Shown here one piece after another: positions 9,263 through 14,599 of a stretch of 14,599 bases of DNA (the stretch's first letter is position 1; each line of letters starts with the position of its first letter). Source of the DNA: Smittium mucronatum. Taxonomy: Eukaryota; Kickxellomycota; Harpellomycetes; Harpellales; Legeriomycetaceae. The stretch lies in assembly GCA_001953115.1 (NCBI GenBank), contig LSSL01000135.1:7785-22383 (forward strand), read 5' to 3'. The notes beneath the pieces were generated by a model. The model did no database searches. It saw only the letters and a program-made list of their open reading frames with translations, and was not told the origin of the DNA. A program made the translations under genes and the position numbers.

Positions 9263-12200
9263 TCCCAACTTTATTCTTTCGATTCAAGTCAAACGATAAT
9301 CTGTTATGATGTTTTATATACACTTGAATTTATTTTACGATGAAGTTTACAGCTAGACGAAATGGGAGAATCTTTGACACAATTTTTTTATAGCGGAATT
9401 TTATTGGTGGATAGCATCAGTAAAATAAGAGAGGCTCTTATGAGAAAACACTTTAATAAAAAAAAATTTAATATCTAATTAATTAGAAAATACGACGCCA
9501 TGATTGTTAGCATAATGACGCTTCGTATACTTTTTCTTCCTATCAATCTATATAATTAAAATAATTTTTGCAAATAAAATTTGCCCATTTTCTAAAATTA
9601 CGAATGAAGAAATTAAATGTTAATGCTCACGTTTTATTAGTCAAAAAATATACAAACTTTGCAGTATGTTAATTGGTAATTTACTAAAAATCCTGAAACC
9701 ATAAAGGACTTTTATTGGGGATAGAGCTTAATTTTTTCCGCAATAAAATAAAAGGCTTAACTATATGCACATACCAATTATATGGCTCAACCCTAGTTTG
9801 CCTTTTTAGGGCCGACCACAAAAAAATGGCTTTCATTTTTCGCTCAATGTTAGTATTTGATAAATAATACCTGTAGACTATAAGGCAGACCAAGATGGTA
9901 AATCAATTATAATTGGAATATTTACAAATGGGAGTAAAATGAGAACTTGCGCCAGAAAAGGTTCAATTGGTAAATATTAAACTCCACAACTCATATTGGC
10001 AACTTCTCCCTACTTCGCATATATCAAAACCTTTTGAAATATCAATATCCATTCATTATTTAGGTGTCAAATTCTTATTTGAAATTTTAATATATTATAA
10101 CTTTAATTTTAGTGATAGATTAATTGGTAAAAAAAATAAAAAAAGAAAACTGCCAGGGGTTCTTTTTCACTACTATTAGCTGAAATTTTGTGATTTGGTT
10201 TGGCAATTTACTAGACTGACCTATGAAAAAACACGTTTTATGATATGAATTCCAATTCGAAATCATTATTGAGCCTAAAATAATGACAATATTTAGTCTA
10301 TGGACGCAAAAGAGCTAGCCAACAACCTATATAGTACTAAGAAATCTACCCACGAAAAGAATTCAAAAAACAAGACTCAGATTTTTTACTAAGCAAAAAA
10401 TAAAATAACTCAAACTTTTAAAAGTTTGTAGATAAAAAAGATTTTTAGTATTATTATTTTAGCTCAGTAAAATCCCAAATTCGTCAAAAATTTCCATCTG
10501 AGATTACAAAAATTTCACTAGATGATTCTTTATTGCTGAAATTTCATTATGCTGTGGTGATTCAAAATCAATTGCGAAATAGATCCTGAAAAAGCATCGA
10601 TTATAGATAAATCCTACTGTAATTTCCCCCCCCCCCATCTTCTAATTAGGCAAATTATTAGCGGTTTAGAGTGATACTTTTGAAAAATAATATCTTTCAC
10701 ACTCAAAGTCAAATTTTCATGAGCAGATTTTTGATAAATTTATTCGAAAAAAGAACTAAAGATGCTTTGGAAAAATTGTCGAGAATTTTTTTCAAGAATC
10801 TAAGCCTTTATAATTTTTTTTTTCACCCAGTATCCTATTGGCAATGGTATTTGTACACCTTTTTATTCTTTTTTTGTAATGTCTAAATAAAAATCATGTG
10901 TATATGATATTGATATTCATTGGACAGAATTATATTTCTGTAGAACTCTATTTTTATTGGTAATTATTGGAAAAAAATTTGACAAAGTATTTTCTAAAAA
11001 ATTATTGTACTCTATTGAGGTATTATTTTCACATATAATCTTAATTAGCTATTTACACATAAGCCTGAGAAGCTAGAATATATTAATGGTATTCAGCTGC
11101 CATCCAAAGACGGAATAAGCTGTTTGTGTGTGATCATATTCGGGCCAATTAGATATAAAATTTAGCAGATAAACGATACATTTAACAAAAAAGATCTCTG
11201 TAAATCGTAACTTTGATAATGTAAAAATAATAATAAAATTACTGGCTACAAAAAATATAACATATTTAAAAATCTTATTTATTGGAGAAAAATATTTAAA
11301 ATATGTGCAATTTTAATAATAAATCGATATATTTGCTAATAATTTGTAATTAATGATATTACTTAACATATATTATAAATCTATTCCTTTACCTGTAACT
11401 TGTTTTATTGGTATTAAATACTTCGATTTTTTTGTACCACGAAGCTAAAGAAATCTGAAATTCATGAAATAGAGTTTCAATTTGTATAAATTTCTGATCA
11501 CATCTATCACTAAAATCTTTTTCCAGATACTGGCGGTTTTTTCTCCCATAAGTTTAAATATCTGCCCAAAAAGCTCAAATCGAGCATATTGTAAACATAT
11601 TAGGTAAAATAAATTCATCGATAATAAACCTCCCTCTAATTTAATTTTGTCGGGATCTACCCACTACATTTGTTCGAAAAGAATTTAAGCAGGTATAATT
11701 CTAATTTCTTACTTTTTGGAATATAAAAATGCAAAACTTTTATGAGTTATTGCCACATCAAATAATCACTAAAAAAATACACTGTTTCCTATTCTAAATA
11801 CCTGTAAATAAATGCGAATTATAAATGGTTTTCTTATGCATAATAATAATAGAAAGGCACTAGGAAAATTTTTTACTGCAATTTGTAATACCAAACTATA
11901 ACAAAATTAAAAAATAATGGTATTAGAAATGATAATAATAGATCCAGCAGGAAAATCTAATAGCTTAACAATTAATGAAAGCAATAAACACTTTTTTTTT
12001 CTGTTTTATCCGCAAATATAATCAGTTTTGAGTTGGTAGACAGAAGAGGGACTCGCTTGATCCATTAATATTATCATTGAGCGTAGACACAATAATAGAA
12101 ATAGAATGTTTTTAATTATAGCTTTCAAAAATGGATGTTTTTTTCCTGGTATTATTAATTCAGAGAAGTTTAGGGTGTGGAATTGGGGTCTGTAATTGAT

Positions 12201-12620
12201 TTATTAATCATTTATTTCAACGAAAAAGCTATCAAACCATGGATATACAAATCACTTCTATTTTTAATCTTTTACCGTCTATGAGTCACCTAAGTTAATA
12301 TGGGAATTTTTTTCACGTCAAGAAAGTTTTTCGGGATATAAAAAGTATTTTACTTTTTTTTTTTATTAAAAAATTCAAATGACATAAAATATAAACTAAA
12401 TTATGTTATTCGGTCCCCCCCAATTAGGAAATTTCTAACCCCAAAGAATTTTTCTTCTTTTCACACTTGTATTTATGTTGCTATGAAGGAATTTCTGGTA
12501 TAATAAGCGGGATACACATAATTATGTAAAAAAACCCATCCCATTCAAAGTTTCCTTCAACAGAAAATTAAAATGATCGAAATTATCAATTTTAAATGAG
12601 CTTATTTTTACTGAAAGGTA
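9263..12620. other. AT-rich spacer without a recognisable gene
   Basis: Short frames at 9684-9893 (minus), 9967-10179 (plus) and 10671-10886 (plus) have no recognisable domain and background composition. The C11 run at 10626-10636 and C7 at 12415-12421 are the clearest non-AT features. I see no tRNA, rRNA or terminal-repeat structure. Confidence 0.5.
10626..10636. repeat. Poly-C tract, C11
   Basis: Eleven consecutive C followed by ATCTTCTAATTAGG. It has the same length as the tract at 8485-8495, in the same gene-free spacer. Confidence 0.9.
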
Positions 12621-12640
12621 ATATATATATATATATATAT
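12621..12640. repeat. (AT)10 microsatellite
   Basis: A perfect dinucleotide tract about 165 bp upstream of the secreted-protein gene. It is likely length-variable between isolates. Confidence 0.95.
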
Positions 12641-12709
12641 CAAAATCTTCGGTTTATAATAACACTGTCTTAAACCCGAGTTAATATTATTATCTCATTC
12701 AATTATAGT

Positions 12710-12803
12710 CCCAAAATAACTTTTCAGTAGGGTAATTTTTAAGGCCCATTTTTTCCCAAATAAACACAGCAGAAATATAGTATCAAAAATTTAATCTTAT
12801 AAG
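12710..12803 (+). promoter_or_regulatory. Putative 5' flank of the secreted-protein gene, with CCC/GGG triplets
   Basis: Within 100 bp before the ATG there are CCC triplets at 12710-12712, 12745-12747 and 12755-12757 and a GGG at 12730-12732, in otherwise AT-rich DNA. The palindrome CTTATAAG (12796-12803) abuts the start codon. Microsporidian genes are reported to carry CCC- or GGG-like motifs just upstream of the start, so this would fit if the organism is a microsporidian. The GATA gene lacks an equally clear CCC motif close to its start, which weakens the case. Confidence 0.25.
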
Positions 12804-13514
12804 ATGGAATTCAAAGGGCTGCTCATTTTAGCAATCACTACTTTTCTTCAAACTTTTGGACAAATCGATGGTTCCCAGTATAACATGAATGTTTTGGTTC
12901 CAATTGGGGAATTTGGTCCAGGAATAATGGTAGCTAATGCATCAATAAGTTTTCCCAAATTATACTCCATATTTAGTCCTGACTATGCACCTGAACTTTA
13001 TCAAGGCGATGGGGTAACCGATTGCGGTCTTAATTTAGGATTCATTGATCCAAATGTTTATCTAGACACATCTGACACCAAAATCACTTGTGTTAACTGT
13101 AACGTAGGAAGTGATGTCAGTGATATTATTGTGTCTGATCTTCAGAAACTGAAAAACTGTGGGTTTTGCTCTTGCGGATATTGTCTCAACTTTTGGAATG
13201 GCTGTTGGTACGACATTTGTCTAAAGAGATGGTATGGATGTATTCCTGACATTATTAATCCAAAGACAACGCCTACCTCCTCCAATTCTTCCACTTCCAT
13301 TTCCACTTCCACTTCCACTTCCACTTCCACTTCCACTCCCACTCCCACTTCCACTTCCACTTCCACTCCCACTTCCACTTCCACTTCCACTTCTACACCC
13401 AGTTCTATTTTATCCTCCTCCTCACAAACTACGACATCTAATTCACAAGTATACTCGTCTACTACTTACTCGTCATTAACAAGTGGGCGAAAGCTGCTCT
13501 TTACACCTGTTTAG
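12804..13514 (+). CDS. Secreted cysteine-rich protein with Ser/Thr/Pro stalk
   Basis: This encodes 236 residues in one frame, ending in TAG. The N terminus is a classical signal peptide: a Lys at position 4, a hydrophobic core at about 5-18 and a likely cleavage near 20-24. The mature part has ten cysteines (74, 96, 99, 119, 122, 124, 127, 134, 139, 146), an even number that suits disulfide bonding outside the cell; the compact part 119-146 is also rich in Trp and Tyr. Residues about 162-200 are an almost pure S-T/P-T dipeptide stalk of the kind that is heavily O-mannosylated or O-glycosylated in fungi. The tail lacks a hydrophobic GPI-type or membrane segment and contains GRK near its end. 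I do not recognise the cysteine spacing as a known family. A secreted, wall-associated or host-exposed protein is inferred. The opposite-strand and other-frame readings through the stalk are repeat artefacts. Confidence 0.85.
   Translation: MEFKGLLILAITTFLQTFGQIDGSQYNMNVLVPIGEFGPGIMVANASISFPKLYSIFSPDYAPELYQGDGVTDCGLNLGFIDPNVYLDTSDTKITCVNCNVGSDVSDIIVSDLQKLKNCGFCSCGYCLNFWNGCWYDICLKRWYGCIPDIINPKTTPTSSNSSTSISTSTSTSTSTSTPTPTSTSTSTPTSTSTSTSTPSSILSSSSQTTTSNSQVYSSTTYSSLTSGRKLLFTPV
13289..13393 (+). repeat. Hexanucleotide CCACTT repeat encoding the Ser-Thr stalk
   Basis: About 17 copies of TTCCAC/CCACTT run in frame, giving Ser-Thr dipeptides. Interruptions are single transitions: TCC to CCC makes Pro and ACT to ATT makes Ile. 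Because the unit is six bases, length changes keep the frame, so stalk length can vary without inactivating the gene. The same tract creates long open frames in other readings (Pro-Leu on the plus strand, Glu-Val on the minus strand). Confidence 0.95.
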
Positions 13515-13834
13515 ACGATTTATTTAGTATTAAATACTTTTTTGTGTGCATTTCAATTTATAAATCCCAAAGTTCACAAACGAGTTAAAAATTAGTACAT
13601 ATTAAAAAAATATTAAATATTTCTTATTATACGTGTAAAATTTAAAGAAATTTTGTGTATATTATTATATTTTATTTTTTGAGCTATTATTTAAATTTTG
13701 AATCTAGAGGCTGTTTATTTTATTAAATAAGTTCGGAATTTTTGCTTGATATAAATTTTCAACCATGATCTTACTGATTTTTTCGGTTTTTTTTATTGTA
13801 GTGTTTTAAGGATGATAAAGTAGGTTAAAATTAG
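13515..13834. other. AT-rich 3' flank of the secreted-protein gene
   Basis: A 13-bp odd palindrome, AGTATTAAATACT (13526-13538), followed by a T run, lies 12 bp after the stop. Its loop is too small for a stable hairpin. No AATAAA is clear near the stop. The rest is AT-rich with no gene seen. Confidence 0.4.
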
Positions 13835-13978
13835 AAAAAAGAATTCTATGAAAGATTTTTTAAATGCATAGAAAAGATAAATATCCCCAGCTCAAATAGA
13901 CTTCTCTGGCAGTATGCCCTTTACGTGCCAAAGGAAAATTTAGAGAAACATCTACCCCCCATTGGCATAAATCGATAA
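13835..13978 (+). pseudogene. Coding-like fragment of unknown origin, probably decayed element
   Basis: A 47-codon frame between TAG (13832-13834) and TAA (13976-13978) has no ATG start but reads like real protein. It includes a stretch RLLWQYALYVPKENLEKHLP with mixed Trp, Tyr, Pro, Lys and Glu, unlike the Ile/Phe/Asn-rich noise of the spacer. The reading appears to continue in a different frame from about 13969 (KTRFYLKDRPDLS) until TAG at about 14041, which suggests a frameshift. It lies directly upstream of the LINE remnant and could be part of the same element or of another one. I do not recognise the family. Confidence 0.35.
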
Positions 13979-14012
13979 GAAAAACGAGATTTTATTTAAA
14001 GGACAGGCCGGA

Positions 14013-14028
14013 TCTCTCTCTCTCTCTC
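14013..14028. repeat. (TC)8 microsatellite
   Basis: A perfect dinucleotide tract inside the decayed coding-like region upstream of the LINE remnant. Confidence 0.95.
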
Positions 14029-14042
14029 ATAAAACTTGGATA

Positions 14043-14096
14043 GCCGGCTTCATTATGTCGCCCATCAAGGCCAAAATGGCTACCTGGGTGACCGGC
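14043..14096. other. Nested three-helix hairpin, possible structured RNA element
   Basis: GCCGG (14043-14047) pairs with CCGGC (14092-14096). Inside it, CCCA (14061-14064) pairs with TGGG (14085-14088), and inside that GGCCA (14069-14073) pairs with TGGCT (14077-14081) around an AAA loop. The pairing is nested with small internal loops and is far more G+C-rich than the surroundings. It may belong to the untranslated or coding part of a retroelement; pairing by chance in a G+C-richer patch is possible. Confidence 0.3.
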
Positions 14097-14191
14097 AGTG
14101 CAAGATGATTAAAAAAATTTTGTGTTCAAAATTTTGAAGGTGAAACAAGCATCACCATAGTCGACACGAAAAGTAAAAATAACCGGTCTAA

Positions 14192-14533
14192 AATCCACTA
14201 GTAGACAGTAGAACGAAAAATCAGCGGAAGAGAAAACTGGATGAATTTTGAGTGCTGTACTCTGACCTGAAACTTGGCCTCCAGGACATTGGGAAAATGC
14301 GAATGGGGACCTTCCGGACCGTCCAGCGACTATCAAATATGAAATTTTTAGATGAAAAATTTAAAAAAAATTGTCCCTTCTGCAAAATCGATGTGCCCGA
14401 AACTGTCGACCACATCTTATTAAATTGCTCCCGATGGGACATACAGCGAAATGAAACGATCGGCCGGTTCATACCAGCACCGATCCGCTCAGACATAAAA
14501 AACCAACTTTCTAATTTCAATGAATCCCGATAG
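14192..14533 (+). pseudogene. 3' end of a LINE (non-LTR retrotransposon) ORF with CCHC finger
   Basis: The frame is open from 14192 (after TAA at 14189-14191), is broken by one TGA at 14249-14251, and then runs 93 codons to TAG at 14531-14533. It contains KMRMGTFRTVQRL and a zinc knuckle C-X2-C-X9-H-X4-C (CPFC ... ETVDHILLNC, 14372-14428) followed by RW and conserved-looking Arg residues. This is the C-terminal signature of non-LTR reverse transcriptases, located after the polymerase domain. Only about 34 residues follow the finger, with no restriction-like endonuclease domain, which favours an APE-type clade over R2/Dong-type. The reverse transcriptase and endonuclease domains are absent upstream, as expected of a 5'-truncated copy. 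Confidence in the family is high; the clade is inference. Opposite-strand frames here are shadows. Confidence 0.8.
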
Positions 14534-14599
14534 GGGATAGTTGGAAAACTCCTTGGGGGGGAGTCTAAACATACTTTAAGTCAGCTACAAGCTGACACC
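14534..14599 (+). mobile_element. 3' untranslated region of the LINE remnant, cut by the window end
   Basis: Two hairpins follow the stop. ACTCC (14548-14552) pairs with GGAGT (14560-14564), and a perfect 7-bp stem GTCAGCT/AGCTGAC (14580-14586 and 14590-14596) closes on an ACA loop. In several LINEs a 3' stem-loop in the RNA is recognised by the element's own reverse transcriptase. No poly-A tail or terminal simple repeat is reached before the window ends. Confidence 0.45.

Noticed and set aside
9684..9893. 69-codon minus-strand frame with Trp and basic residues
   Set aside because: It hinted at a transposase fragment, but no catalytic or zinc-binding motif is present and neighbouring sequence adds no support.
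13142..13390. Minus-strand frame encoding a Glu-Val repeat
   Set aside because: It is the antisense reading of the same hexanucleotide tract and an artefact of the repeat.
13234..13479. Plus-strand frame encoding a long Pro-Leu repeat
   Set aside because: It is the hexanucleotide tract of the secreted-protein gene read in another frame. It has no independent start context and overlaps a far better gene.
13526..13545. Palindrome plus T-run as a bacterial-type terminator
   Set aside because: The palindrome leaves a one-base loop and is AT-rich, so it cannot form a stable hairpin. The context is eukaryotic.
14109..14520. Two overlapping minus-strand frames (14109-14336 and 14221-14520)
   Set aside because: They are antisense to the LINE finger fragment, which has a clear CCHC signature on the plus strand. 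Neither antisense product shows a domain.

Overview
The window looks like nuclear DNA of an AT-rich eukaryote with few or no introns. It is roughly 70-75% A+T by eye. It has two convincing intact protein genes, both uninterrupted: a GATA-type zinc-finger transcription factor on the minus strand (1747-4128) and a secreted cysteine-rich protein with a Ser/Thr stalk on the plus strand (12804-13514). A decayed non-LTR retrotransposon (LINE) end lies at the right edge. A large, repeat-bearing microsporidian genome would fit the intronless genes, long AT-rich spacers and secreted low-complexity protein. That placement is inference; nothing here proves it, and other AT-rich protists or fungi remain possible.

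Layout, left to right. 1-615 is a G+C-richer block without a credible gene; it carries a 43-bp tandem duplication and several compact hairpins and is probably an old mobile-element fragment. 626-1365 is framed by a 67-bp imperfect inverted repeat. 1747-4128 is the GATA factor, whose upstream flank (4122-4374) is unusually dense in WGATAR motifs, suggesting self-regulation or cross-regulation by another GATA factor. 4375-12700 is more than 8 kb of AT-rich DNA with no convincing intact gene; it holds a possible DDE-transposase scrap (7480-7600), a second 43-bp tandem repeat (9165-9262), two poly-C tracts of 11 and simple repeats. 12804-13514 is the secreted protein gene. 13835-14599 is a mosaic of degraded coding-like sequence ending in a LINE C-terminal CCHC finger and the start of its 3' flank.

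The two intact genes are transcribed away from each other with about 8.7 kb between them, so nothing suggests shared transcription or a shared pathway. No bacterial-style operon, CRISPR array, tRNA or rRNA gene was found. The observations most worth following are the widely spaced two-finger layout of the GATA protein combined with the GATA-motif cluster in front of its own gene, the inverted-repeat element next to it, and the cysteine-rich mucin-like secreted protein, which could act at the host interface if the organism is a parasite.
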